Positions 55,915-63,687 of a stretch of DNA of 64,000 nt are shown here, piece by piece. Below the pieces are notes generated by a model. The model searched no databases and was not told the origin of the DNA. It worked only from the letters and a program-made list of their open reading frames with translations. The stretch lies in assembly GCF_032401055.1 (NCBI RefSeq), contig NZ_CP135529.1, positions 2,170,001 to 2,234,000 on the forward strand, given 5' to 3'. The number at the start of each line of letters is the position of its first letter. Position 1 is the first letter of the stretch. Source of the DNA: Tardiphaga sp. 709 (lineage in GTDB: Bacteria; Pseudomonadota; Alphaproteobacteria; Rhizobiales; Xanthobacteraceae). Both the position numbers and the translations under genes were made by a program.

Positions 55915-57216
55915 ATGGCAGCCATGGTTCTCGACGATACGCTTCGCAAAAAACTGATTGCTTCGGTCGAAGACGGATTTGCCGAGCAGATCGCCTACAC
56001 GCAGGATCTCATCAGGCTGCAATCCGTGCGCGGCGATGAATTTGTTATTCAGGACCGCGTTTTCAATGAGTTGCGTAATCGCGGATACGCGATGGAGCGC
56101 TTCGACATGGACCGTGAGGCCATCGGGCGGCATCCCGGCGGCTCCCCGTTCTCAGACGATCATTCACGCGCCCCGATCGTTGTTGGAACACATCGCCCGC
56201 GCGACGAAGCCGGTCGGTCCCTCATCTTGCAGGCCCACGTTGATGTCGTCCCGCCGGGACCAGAGAGCTTGTGGACCCATCCACCTTTCGACCCGGTGAT
56301 TGAGGGCGACTGGCTCTATGGCCGAGGTGGCGCAGACATGAAGGCGGGCCACGCGGCGAACCTTTACGCTCTCGATGCGCTGCGCAGGATCGGGCTGCAG
56401 CCGGCTGCGACCGTCTATATTCAATCCGTCGTCGAGGAAGAATCGACTGGTAACGGCGCTTTGATGACGCATCTTCGCGGCTACAAAGCCGACGCCGTTC
56501 TCATTCCAGAGCCAGAAGACGAGAAGCTAGTACGAGCGAACGTAGGTGTTGTTTGGTTTCAGGTGGAGGTGCGGGGTCTACCCGTCCACGTCCGCGAGAT
56601 GGGCACGGGTGCCAATGCGATCGACGCGGCTTACCGCATCATTGGTGAGCTCCGCAAACTGGAAACGGAATGGAACGCTCGGAAAGCGGGGCGTCCAAAC
56701 TTTGAAAACGAAGAACATCCTATTAATTTGAACGTCGGCAAAATTGAGGGCGGCGACTGGGAGTCGTCCGTTCCCGCATGGTGTCGAATCGGCTGCCGCG
56801 TTTCGATCTATCCTGGCGTCAGTGCCAAGGAGGCAGCTGCTGAGATTGAGCAGCGAATTGCAAAATTCGCGCGGGAAGACTCGTTCCTTTCAAACATTCC
56901 CCCATTAGTCACTTTCCACGGCTTCCACACAGAAGGATACGAACTGCCGCCAGGCTCCGAGGCAGAAAAGGTGCTCGCGGATGCTCATTTAGGGGCGACC
57001 GGCAAGAAGCTCGAAAGCTTCATGACTGCCGGTTATCTCGATACCAGGGTTTATGCGCTCTACGACAAGATTCCCGCGCTATGCTACGGCCCCTACTCCC
57101 AAAACATTCATGGCTTTGATGAGCGCGTCAGTATTGCGTCTCTCAAGCGCATCACTACTGCGATGACACTTTTCATCGCCGAATGGTGTGGCGTTGAGCT
57201 TGCCACACCTGAGTGA
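55915..57216 (+). CDS. M20 peptidase, ArgE/DapE-type deacylase
   Basis: 433 aa. Motifs QAHVDVVPPG, GRGGADMKAGH, VVEEESTGNG, IPEPEDEK and NIHGFDERV give the metal ligands and catalytic Glu. Longer than the paralogue at 53866 because of a longer lid domain; the two share only the general fold. Divergent from the IclR gene, with its start 71 bases away. Likely a second N-acyl amino acid or N-acyl amide hydrolase in the same pathway. Confidence 0.88.
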   Translation: MAAMVLDDTLRKKLIASVEDGFAEQIAYTQDLIRLQSVRGDEFVIQDRVFNELRNRGYAMERFDMDREAIGRHPGGSPFSDDHSRAPIVVGTHRPRDEAGRSLILQAHVDVVPPGPESLWTHPPFDPVIEGDWLYGRGGADMKAGHAANLYALDALRRIGLQPAATVYIQSVVEEESTGNGALMTHLRGYKADAVLIPEPEDEKLVRANVGVVWFQVEVRGLPVHVREMGTGANAIDAAYRIIGELRKLETEWNARKAGRPNFENEEHPINLNVGKIEGGDWESSVPAWCRIGCRVSIYPGVSAKEAAAEIEQRIAKFAREDSFLSNIPPLVTFHGFHTEGYELPPGSEAEKVLADAHLGATGKKLESFMTAGYLDTRVYALYDKIPALCYGPYSQNIHGFDERVSIASLKRITTAMTLFIAEWCGVELATPE

Positions 57217-57318
57217 GTAACAGGCAGCCCAGTTGAAAGACAACGTTCGCCTAACTTTCTTAGAGGCATTTTCATATAAAGGTTATGCGAATCTGACTTG
57301 CGCGGCCGTGCCTTCTCG

Positions 57319-57352
57319 AAGGGGGCGCCTCCCTTAAGACAGCCCCCTTTAT
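57319..57352. terminator. Bidirectional terminator
   Basis: AAGGGGGC (57319-57326) and GCCCCCTT (57342-57349) then T; with A before it, it can serve both the M20 gene on the plus strand and the DUF1857 gene ending at 57364 on the minus strand. Confidence 0.7.
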
Positions 57353-57363
57353 TCTGTGAACTC

Positions 57364-57835
57364 TCAGAGCCGCCCATCCGCGAGCAGCTCGCGGGTGCGC
57401 TTTAGTGTCGATAACAGGGCGGCTTTGTAGCCCTTATCCTCGCTGTCGAACTGCGCCTGCTCGGCTTGTTCCTCAGGGCCATGAGGCTTCTTCCCGCGTA
57501 AGCCGGTGTAACAGTAGAAGCGGAGCTGGAGCGCTCCGGCCTCATCCACGAACAACTCATTGATGATTACACCTTCGCGCGGACCGGTAGCCTGGAAAAG
57601 GTTACCTTGCTTCCTTTCTCAAGCACGATGATCTCCCGCAGGCGCCGGCAATCGTGGCCTCCCGCACGAGGTGGGTTTCGCTTTCCTCGACGACGTCGCA
57701 GCGGGTGCACAAGCCCGGCGGCAGGAACAGGCGCGCATCGCGAGCCTTGAGCTCCAGGCCCTTCCAGGCCTGCTCGCGGGTGAGCTTGGTTTCACCGTCC
57801 GGATTCACCGGAACGGTAGCGGTCGAATAGATCAT
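57364..57835 (-). pseudogene. DUF1857 (SRPBCC-like) protein, doubly frameshifted
   Basis: N-terminal part MIYSTATVPVNPDGETKLT, ARDARLFLPPGLCTRCDVVE and VREATIAGA lies at 57602-57835. Expected LREIIVLEKGSKVTF is one frame over (about 4 bases lost near 57640), and FQATGPREGVIINELFVDEA continues in a third frame (one T lost in the run at 57595-57598), ending ELLADGRL at 57364. Without both changes the gene is two separate frames of 77 and 63 codons. Members are small lipid/polyketide-cavity proteins; function unknown. Confidence 0.7.
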
Positions 57836-57872
57836 GATAGTCTCCTGGATTGTTAGATGACGTCGCGGCGAG

Positions 57873-58736
57873 CTATGCCGTGATCTGCGCGATGTGGTCG
57901 CGATACGAGTGGAGCGGACGGCCGAGCAGCGCGGTCAGCCGTTCGACGTCGCCGACGTCCGGGACCATGCCTTCGGTCAGAAACCGCTCGGCCATCAGGC
58001 GCATGTCGAAGGCCATCCAGCTCGGCATGAACTGGCGCAGGTTCTGCTCGAACCCGGCGGTGTCGTTGCCGGGGAAGGTGATCGTGCGACCGAGGACATC
58101 CGACCAGATCGCCGCTGCATCTGCGCCGGTGAGCGTGTCGGGCCCAACCACGTTGATGTAATCGAGCGGAAGGGACGTGGGCGATTGCTGGCGGCGGATC
58201 AGCTCGATCGCGGCGAGTTCACCGACGTCACGCGCATCAATCATGGCAAGGCCCTTGTCGCCGATCGGCATTGGGTAGATGCCGTAGCCGGTGACCACGT
58301 CCTTGATCGTGATCTCGTTGTCCATGTAGTAGGCCGGGCGCAGGATGGTGGCGCCGAGCTTCATCTGTTCGATCATCCGCTCAACGCCGAACTTGCCTGC
58401 GAAGTGCGGGACGTTTACGTAACGGTCGCTGTGGATGACGGACAGGTAGACGAACCGCTCGATCCCGACCTCGCGGGCGACGTTCAGCGCGATCAGCGCC
58501 TGGGTATATTCGTCGGCCACGACACCGTTCAGTAGGAACAGCGTGGATACGCCCTTCATGGCTGACCGGAGGGAATCGACGTCGAGCAGGTCGCCCTGGA
58601 CGACCTCCACACCGTCTGGAAATTTGGCCTTGGAGGGATCGCGGACGAGGGCGCGCACCGAGGCGCCACGCTTTGCGAGCTGTTCGACGACATTGCGGCC
58701 GATGTTGCCGGTAGCGCCAGTTACGAGGATGGTCAT
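57873..58736 (-). CDS. NmrA-like NAD(P)H-binding short-chain reductase
   Basis: 287 aa from ATG at 58736 with AGGAG before it (the frame extends to 58763). Rossmann signature TGATGNIGRN (GxxGxxG) at the start, RALVRDPSKAKF, a conserved GDLLDVDSL, and FVYLSVIHSDR. This atypical SDR group includes quinone-type oxidoreductases and redox-sensing NmrA proteins. Divergent from the LysR gene, which probably regulates it. Confidence 0.85.
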   Translation of the reverse strand: MTILVTGATGNIGRNVVEQLAKRGASVRALVRDPSKAKFPDGVEVVQGDLLDVDSLRSAMKGVSTLFLLNGVVADEYTQALIALNVAREVGIERFVYLSVIHSDRYVNVPHFAGKFGVERMIEQMKLGATILRPAYYMDNEITIKDVVTGYGIYPMPIGDKGLAMIDARDVGELAAIELIRRQQSPTSLPLDYINVVGPDTLTGADAAAIWSDVLGRTITFPGNDTAGFEQNLRQFMPSWMAFDMRLMAERFLTEGMVPDVGDVERLTALLGRPLHSYRDHIAQITA

Positions 58737-58828
58737 TGGATTTTCTCCTGTTGGGTTGAACACCCTCCGGATATGAGCGGTTCACAAATGGTCCGATAGA
58801 CGGCATATTTGGACAGACAGTCTCATAG

Positions 58829-59722
58829 ATGGAACAGATGGATTTACTTGCCCTCGCAGATTTCAACCTGGTCGCCCGCCATGGCGGGTTTGGCCGCGCG
58901 GCACGTGCGACGGGTCACCCGAAGGCAACCCTGTCGCGACGGGTGGCGGAACTGGAGAGCATCCTCGGCCTGCGCCTGTTTGAGCGCGGCGGGCGAGAAT
59001 TGAAGCTTACTCAGGAGGGGCGATCACTTTACGAGCGGACAGGGACCCTGCTTACCGAGCTAGACGAAACGGTAGCCGCGATCGCTTCGCGCGGCGACAA
59101 ACCGCGCGGCAAATTGCGGGTTAGTGCTCCCCTGCTGTTTTCACAGATTGCCATGGGCAAGCTGGCCGCTGGGTTCGCGCTCAAATATCCGCAGGTGCGG
59201 CTGGAGATCACGACCGAAGACCGGCCCGTCGACATGGTGGAAGAAGGTTACGACCTGGTCATCCGCATCAATCCGGATCCGGATGAAAGACTCGTCGGAC
59301 GAGCCTTTCTGCGCGATCGGCTGGTAGTCGTTGCGAGTTCAAGTTTGGCTCGACCCGCCGACTCGCCTGTCCCAGCTGTTGTGCGTGGAGCAGGTGGGGA
59401 GACATCCTGGGATGTAACAACACCAACAGGAAAATCGCGCATCGCGATCGATCCGGTCCTCTCTCTTTCATCGATTGTCATGGTGCGCGACGCGGTCCGC
59501 GCGGGCGTTGGCGCAGCACGCCTTCCGATATCACTCGTAAGTCATGATCTGGCTGCTGGGACGTTAGTGCAGTGGGGCGACGTAGGCGGACCGGACATCG
59601 CTCTGTGGGCTCTTTATCCCTCTCGGCGGCTGCTGAGCGCTCGTGTTTCTGCCTTTCTGGACTACTTGAAAGAAGCTTTCCCGATGGGAACGCCGGACGA
59701 ACTGGCCGCCTTCATGAAATAA
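58829..59722 (+). CDS. LysR-family transcriptional regulator
   Basis: 297 aa; ATG at 58829 or 58838. N-terminal helix-turn-helix (residues 5-62, FNLVARHGGFGRAARATGHP then TLSRRVAELE) and an effector-binding domain with DLVIRINPDPDERLVGRAF. Member of the CrgA/aaeR-like branch by eye. The divergent gene at 58736 is 92 bases away, the usual layout for a regulator and its target. Confidence 0.92.
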   Translation: MEQMDLLALADFNLVARHGGFGRAARATGHPKATLSRRVAELESILGLRLFERGGRELKLTQEGRSLYERTGTLLTELDETVAAIASRGDKPRGKLRVSAPLLFSQIAMGKLAAGFALKYPQVRLEITTEDRPVDMVEEGYDLVIRINPDPDERLVGRAFLRDRLVVVASSSLARPADSPVPAVVRGAGGETSWDVTTPTGKSRIAIDPVLSLSSIVMVRDAVRAGVGAARLPISLVSHDLAAGTLVQWGDVGGPDIALWALYPSRRLLSARVSAFLDYLKEAFPMGTPDELAAFMK

Positions 59723-59958
59723 TGGAACGTCCTTTTGCGCTCTAATCGCTAGCCGCTTGGGAAGTTTACAACGATGCGGGGTATATATACGAAGCCCCAC
59801 TCGCAGGCCTACTTTGTTGCACGGCCGCGGCTTTTAGAGCGAGTTCAGCGGGTAGAAGCGATGCAAGATCGCAAAAATTTTTGGTTCCCCTCTTGACCGA
59901 GGATTGTAGAAATCTACATCGATTGTCGCCTTTAAACGAAAGGAGTTAGGAGGCCCAC

Positions 59959-60324
59959 ATGACGACATCTGCCATGTCGATGAATGGAATCCACGCAAAT
60001 TCCCTCCTCGCCAGCACCTTCACGCATCCGCGGGAAGTTCTCGCGAATCCCTTCTTAGACACTCTGCAAAAGCGATGCGTTCTTGCGGCTTGGGCATCAG
60101 ATGCTTTTACGGTGGAGGGGAAGCCATGGTTACGCCAGATCCCCGGCTCCAATGGGACGGTCAGGATCGGCGATATTCTCGTAGCGCTCAGCTCACTTGA
60201 TGAGGACGACAGTCCCCCACCGAAGATGTCGCGAACACCGTTGCCGCGAGCGCCGATACGTATCCGTGCCGTGGGTCAGACTGCACGAGAGGATAGACGC
60301 CGCCGATTAGCGGACCATCCATAA
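59959..60324 (+). CDS. Conserved hypothetical protein
   Basis: 121 aa. The block HPREVLANPFLDTLQKRCVL, AAWASDAFTVEGKPWLRQIP and RIGDILVALSSLDED is recognisable as a Rhizobiales family found with stress genes; the C-terminus is Arg/Pro-rich and disordered. AGGAGGCCCACATG gives a strong binding site just before. Function unknown. Confidence 0.65.
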   Translation: MTTSAMSMNGIHANSLLASTFTHPREVLANPFLDTLQKRCVLAAWASDAFTVEGKPWLRQIPGSNGTVRIGDILVALSSLDEDDSPPPKMSRTPLPRAPIRIRAVGQTAREDRRRRLADHP

Positions 60325-60348
60325 GGCCAACAGTTCACTAAATGCAAA

Positions 60349-60376
60349 AGCCGCCCGAGCGATCGCTCTGGCGGCT
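60349..60376. terminator. Bidirectional hairpin between convergent genes
   Basis: AGCCGCC, GAGCGATCGCTC (self-complementary centre) and GGCGGCT, with AAAA before it, which is TTTT on the minus strand. Terminates the DUF892 gene, and possibly the gene at 59959. Confidence 0.6.
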
Positions 60377-60504
60377 GCAAATTCCATCAGTGCTTCCCTA
60401 GCCGGAGACAAGCGCCAGAGGCGGCCCTTCACGACGAAGTGCCCGCCATCTGGCGTCACGGGATTTTGCAGTGTCACCGTCGCGACCGACGATCGGTGGC
60501 GTCT

Positions 60505-61014
60505 TCAGGCCACCGCCTTCTTGTTGACGCCCTTACGAAGCGCGATCGTATTCAGTTTGGTGTTGGCCGCCTTTTCTTCGTTAAGGTTGGTGGTCAGCAG
60601 CCGCACAACGTCGTCGTGACCCAGTTCCTCTGCCCAGGCGATAAGCGTGCCGTAGCGAGCAATCTCGTAGTGCTCGACCGCTTGAGAGTTCGCGACGATG
60701 GCGGCGTCCAGGACCGCCTTATTGTCGATCTCGCCCGCAGTCTCCTTGGCTTCTTTGATGATACCGTCGATGGCTGGGCAATCCGTAGCGCTTGGCTCCT
60801 TGCCAAGCTTCTTGAAGACCTGTTCTAGACGACCTACCTGCTTCACGGTCTCTTCAAGATGCGACTTAAGGCCAGCGGCAAGATCCTGATTGGTCGCCTG
60901 CTCGATCATTTGCGGCAGCGCCTTGGTGATCTGGTTTTCAGCGTAATAGATGTCCTGCAAGCCGTGAAGAAACATGTCTTCCATGGTCTTAATGTCTTTA
61001 GTGAACAGACCCAT
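60505..61014 (-). CDS. DUF892 / YciE-YciF-like ferritin-fold stress protein
   Basis: 169 aa, all-helical. Hallmarks EDMFLHGLQDIYYAENQITK, HLEETVKQVGRLEQVF and the second iron-site helix EHYEIARYGTLIAWAEELGHD. YciE/YciF proteins are four-helix ferritin-like bundles induced by osmotic and general stress; di-iron binding is expected from the Glu/His pairs. A perfect EcfG-type promoter lies 47 bases upstream. Confidence 0.88.
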   Translation of the reverse strand: MGLFTKDIKTMEDMFLHGLQDIYYAENQITKALPQMIEQATNQDLAAGLKSHLEETVKQVGRLEQVFKKLGKEPSATDCPAIDGIIKEAKETAGEIDNKAVLDAAIVANSQAVEHYEIARYGTLIAWAEELGHDDVVRLLTTNLNEEKAANTKLNTIALRKGVNKKAVA

Positions 61015-61061
61015 CGCATCCTCCTGTTATCGATAACTGCCGTATCCTGCGGCGGATTGCG

Positions 61062-61086
61062 AACGCGGATTTCAACGGAGAGTTCC
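61062..61086 (-). promoter_or_regulatory. EcfG-type promoter (perfect core) of the DUF892 gene
   Basis: Minus strand GGAAC, 16 bases, CGTT, 47 bases before the start at 61014. Confidence 0.65.
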
Positions 61087-61170
61087 CCGTCGATCGGGCT
61101 CATCCTTCGCAATTCTTGGAACTCGCCAGAAAAAGGTGCCTGGTCCAAGTGGCCGGTCGAGGATCAAAAG

Positions 61171-61569
61171 CTACGCAGCAAGTATCGTCTTCTCGATATC
61201 CGCTATCGAGTGACCAGTCAGGTCCTTCGCGATTTCGCCGACCAGAGCCTCATCGAGCTTTTTGTGGTAATGTTTGCGCATCTCACCAAGTGTCTTCGGC
61301 GCGGCGATGATCACGATGTTGCTGAACTTATTTGTTAGCACCTGAGCATTCAGCATTTCGATGATGCCGGATGCAAAACCGTCTTCTTCCGCCCGACTCT
61401 GATCGGGGTTGGCGGAGCTGCTATTCTGTCCACCACTGCCGCTGACCGGCTCGACATCCTCGCCGGGAGCAGCGACCAAGCTCATTTCGGTTTCGGTGCC
61501 GACATTGCGGAAAAGGTTCAACTTTTCACCGTCGGCAACAGCAACGATGGTATCCGTTGGGAGGATCAT
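61171..61569 (-). CDS. Host-attachment-protein-like protein
   Basis: 132 aa from ATG at 61569, with AGGAA six bases before (upstream ATG codons at 61584 and 61692 are open). Opens MILPTDTIVAVADGEKLNLF and continues FASGIIEMLNAQVLTNKF, IVIIAAPKTLGEMRKHYHKK and GEIAKDLTGHS, the pattern of the proteins required for attachment to host cells (a release-factor-like fold). The name comes from an Agrobacterium gene; the biochemical function is unproven. Confidence 0.82.
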   Translation of the reverse strand: MILPTDTIVAVADGEKLNLFRNVGTETEMSLVAAPGEDVEPVSGSGGQNSSSANPDQSRAEEDGFASGIIEMLNAQVLTNKFSNIVIIAAPKTLGEMRKHYHKKLDEALVGEIAKDLTGHSIADIEKTILAA

Positions 61570-61702
61570 TCTATTTCCTGACATGTTGAGTTTGGCGCCG
61601 TTGTCCAAGTTGGCCGCGAGCCAAAGAGCAATACTTCCGCCTTCGCGAAGTTCCCGACTCAATGAACCGCCGTGAACGCGCGCCGGATTCACCGCACTTG
61701 AA

Positions 61703-61729
61703 GAGATGGCCCGCTTAGCGGGCCATCTC
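61703..61729 (-). terminator. Hairpin terminating the stress pair, copy 2
   Basis: Perfect 12-bp stem GAGATGGCCCGC / GCGGGCCATCTC with a 3-base loop, directly behind the gene at 61734. Same ATGGCCCGC core as the terminator at 4354, but no long T tract. Confidence 0.75.
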
Positions 61730-61733
61730 AGTA

Positions 61734-62333
61734 TTAGCTGCCGTATAGGCTGCGCTCTTTCCGCACTTCATCCGCTCCGTAAGGCTTATTGGCCGGATCG
61801 TAACCAGTCCAGCCAGTCTTCTGCCATGTTGCGCTACGATCCTGCAGATTGACTGACGATCGGTTCAAGATGCCGTCGAAGCGGGTGCGATCCGCGTCAG
61901 CTACCTTGGCTGAGACGAGCGTCCCGCCGCGGCGAACGCCTTCTGCATAAAGTGGCGCATCTTCCTTCGACACGCCGGCTTCGGTCAGAGCACCGACCAC
62001 GCCGCCGGTCGCGGCGCCGGCCGCAGCCCCGACTGCCGTAGCGGCAAGCCACCCTGCCGCGACGACCGGCCCGAGACCTGGAATCGCAAGCAACCCCAGA
62101 CCGGCCAAAAGGCCGGCAGCGCCGCCGACGCCCGCACCGATTCCGGCGCCAGTTCCCGCCGCTTCAGCACGATCATCGACCCCGTCGCGGTCCTTCTTTC
62201 CGTCGAACCAACCATCCGAATTGTTGGCAACGATGCTGATATTGGAGTGTTGGACGCCGGCTGCCTCGAGCGCGGTCACCGCCTGCTGCGCATCTGCATA
62301 AGAGTCATATAGACGTGAGATCGTTACCGTCAT
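61734..62333 (-). CDS. General stress protein 17M-like (YflT domain) membrane protein, copy 2
   Basis: 199 aa, about four-fifths identical by eye to the protein at 4381-4992 through the YflT-like region, Gly/Ala membrane hairpin and EAGVSKEDAPLYAEGVRRGG. Two residues are missing in the acidic DRDGVDD loop, and the C-terminal 40 residues differ more. Partner gene at 62349 precedes it by 15 bases, as in copy 1. Confidence 0.8.
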   Translation of the reverse strand: MTVTISRLYDSYADAQQAVTALEAAGVQHSNISIVANNSDGWFDGKKDRDGVDDRAEAAGTGAGIGAGVGGAAGLLAGLGLLAIPGLGPVVAAGWLAATAVGAAAGAATGGVVGALTEAGVSKEDAPLYAEGVRRGGTLVSAKVADADRTRFDGILNRSSVNLQDRSATWQKTGWTGYDPANKPYGADEVRKERSLYGS

Positions 62334-62348
62334 GAGTGTTTCCTTTGA

Positions 62349-62666
62349 TTATTTGGCAGCGTTGACGTTGCCCTGGAAGTCGACGCTGATTGCGCCTGCG
62401 GTTCCACCTTTGCTGGCTTTGCCGCGCCACACACCGTCATCGTCCTTCTTGAGCTCAGAGATATCGCTATAACCGGCTTTCTCGATCGCGCTCTTGGCTT
62501 GACCTTCGGTGAAGGAGTTTCTACCGGCGACCGGCGCGGCCGAGTTCTTCTGTTCGTTGTTGACTGCATTATTGCCGGGACCGTCTTTCGCGGCAGGTGC
62601 TTGCGCATGCGCAGCCCCCGAAACGAACAGAGCAGCAGCTATACAGAGTGGCGAAAGGCGGTTCAT
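62349..62666 (-). CDS. Small exported stress-associated protein (PepSY-like), copy 2
   Basis: 105 aa. Signal peptide (residues 1-21, ending AHAQ). Mature part nearly matches copy 1 (GPGNNAVNNEQKNS, FTEGQAKSAIEKAGYSDISE, ISVDFQGNVNAAK). First gene of the two-gene operon with the YflT-like protein; same order and promoter as at 5008-5322. Confidence 0.75.
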   Translation of the reverse strand: MNRLSPLCIAAALFVSGAAHAQAPAAKDGPGNNAVNNEQKNSAAPVAGRNSFTEGQAKSAIEKAGYSDISELKKDDDGVWRGKASKGGTAGAISVDFQGNVNAAK

Positions 62667-62702
62667 TTTGTTTTCCTCACTAGTCAGTGACAGGGCGCTT
62701 CT

Positions 62703-62727
62703 AACTGACCGAAGATGAACCTGTTCC
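62703..62727 (-). promoter_or_regulatory. EcfG-type promoter candidate (stress pair, copy 2)
   Basis: Minus strand GGAAC, 17 bases, GTT, 37 bases before the start at 62666; same spacing as the copy-1 promoter at 5356-5380 although the bases between are unrelated. Confidence 0.6.
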
Positions 62728-62834
62728 GTTCGCGATCTGATTATCTAGACAAATGCCGGCTTGCTTCCCGCATGTGGTTCTGGTCGGGAACAACCTGCGA
62801 TCCTATCGCTTGAACCGGTAACCAAAGGACCAAC

Positions 62835-63065
62835 ATGCTCAGATTATTTACCGCGGCTCTGACGACAATTGTTATCTTCTCCGGACACGCTCTCGCGCAG
62901 CAGGGAGGAACCGAACAGGAGCGGCAAGCTTGTGCACCTGACGTGAAAAAATACTGCGCCGCTGTCCTCGATCAGGGCGACCTTGCGATCCTCAGCTGCC
63001 TCCAGCAAAACCGCTCCAAAATCTCGCAGAGTTGCAACCGAGTCCTAGTTGATCATGGCCAATAG
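62835..63065 (+). CDS. Small exported Cys-rich protein
   Basis: 76 aa. Signal peptide (1-21, ending ALAQ) and mature motif ERQACAPDVKKYCAAVLDQG, LAILSCLQQNRSKISQSC. Four Cys with CX7C...CX13C-like spacing and helix pattern resemble a Cys-rich repeat family (one unit) common in rhizobia. Probably periplasmic and disulfide-bonded. Function unknown. Confidence 0.7.
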   Translation: MLRLFTAALTTIVIFSGHALAQQGGTEQERQACAPDVKKYCAAVLDQGDLAILSCLQQNRSKISQSCNRVLVDHGQ

Positions 63066-63160
63066 TCTTCGACGTGCAATTCTTATGGGTCGTTTCCTCG
63101 GACTTTATAGCCTTAGGAATTCTGCTCGTTCCTGCCTGCAGACTGAAGAAGGAAAACACC

Positions 63161-63328
63161 ATGCCCAAGACCCCGAAGAACGGACACGGGATCGAGCTTC
63201 ACGGTCGTAACGAGAAGCCCCCCGAGGACATCGAGCGTGCACAGGACCTCAGCTCAAAGGCGCAGGACGAGGAGGAAGGCAACAGTTCGGGTGGGCAGAG
63301 CAAGAAGCCCGACGACGGACAGAACTAA
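63161..63328 (+). CDS. 55-residue hydrophilic stress-type protein
   Basis: ATG at 63161, six bases after GAAGGAAAACACC. Very polar (PKTPKNGHGIELHGRNEKPP, then Glu/Asp/Ser/Gln-rich), no hydrophobic core, so it is likely disordered, like small hydrophilin-type proteins. The longer frame from 63074 adds a hydrophobic N-terminus without binding site. Function unknown. Confidence 0.55.
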   Translation: MPKTPKNGHGIELHGRNEKPPEDIERAQDLSSKAQDEEEGNSSGGQSKKPDDGQN

Positions 63329-63687
63329 AGAAGATCACCGAATTGTGTGACGTATACGCCGAGTGTGAGATGGCCATCACGGGCGAACGTCGCGACTTTC
63401 TGGCTTGACGCGACAGAAAGCATGGTAAGCGCGGCAATCGAAACGTTCCAGGCCTCCCGACCGCTCCAGGAAATTGCAGGCGATCTCGTTCGCTTCTTCC
63501 ATAAGAACTGCGGGATCGAAACTCTAGTGAACTGAAGCTGAACGGCGCTACAATAGCACCTTGGAATGGTCGGAGTCTTACGCTCTGTGGATGCACATAT
63601 AGGCTTCGTCAAACCCGGTCGATTGGGTACGGTCATTGCTACGCACACCGACGCCGACGATAATCGCAATATGCCGTACACGCTTGG
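63329..63687. other. Intergenic, no firmly supported gene
   Basis: A plus-strand frame at 63347-63535 (62 codons; end LVRFFHKNCGIETLVN) has an amphipathic helix pattern but no binding site; a minus-strand frame at 63325-63681 overlaps it. Neither is convincing. Confidence 0.35.

Noticed and set aside
63347-63535. 62-codon plus-strand frame near the right edge
   Set aside because: No binding site and no recognisable family; left as intergenic.
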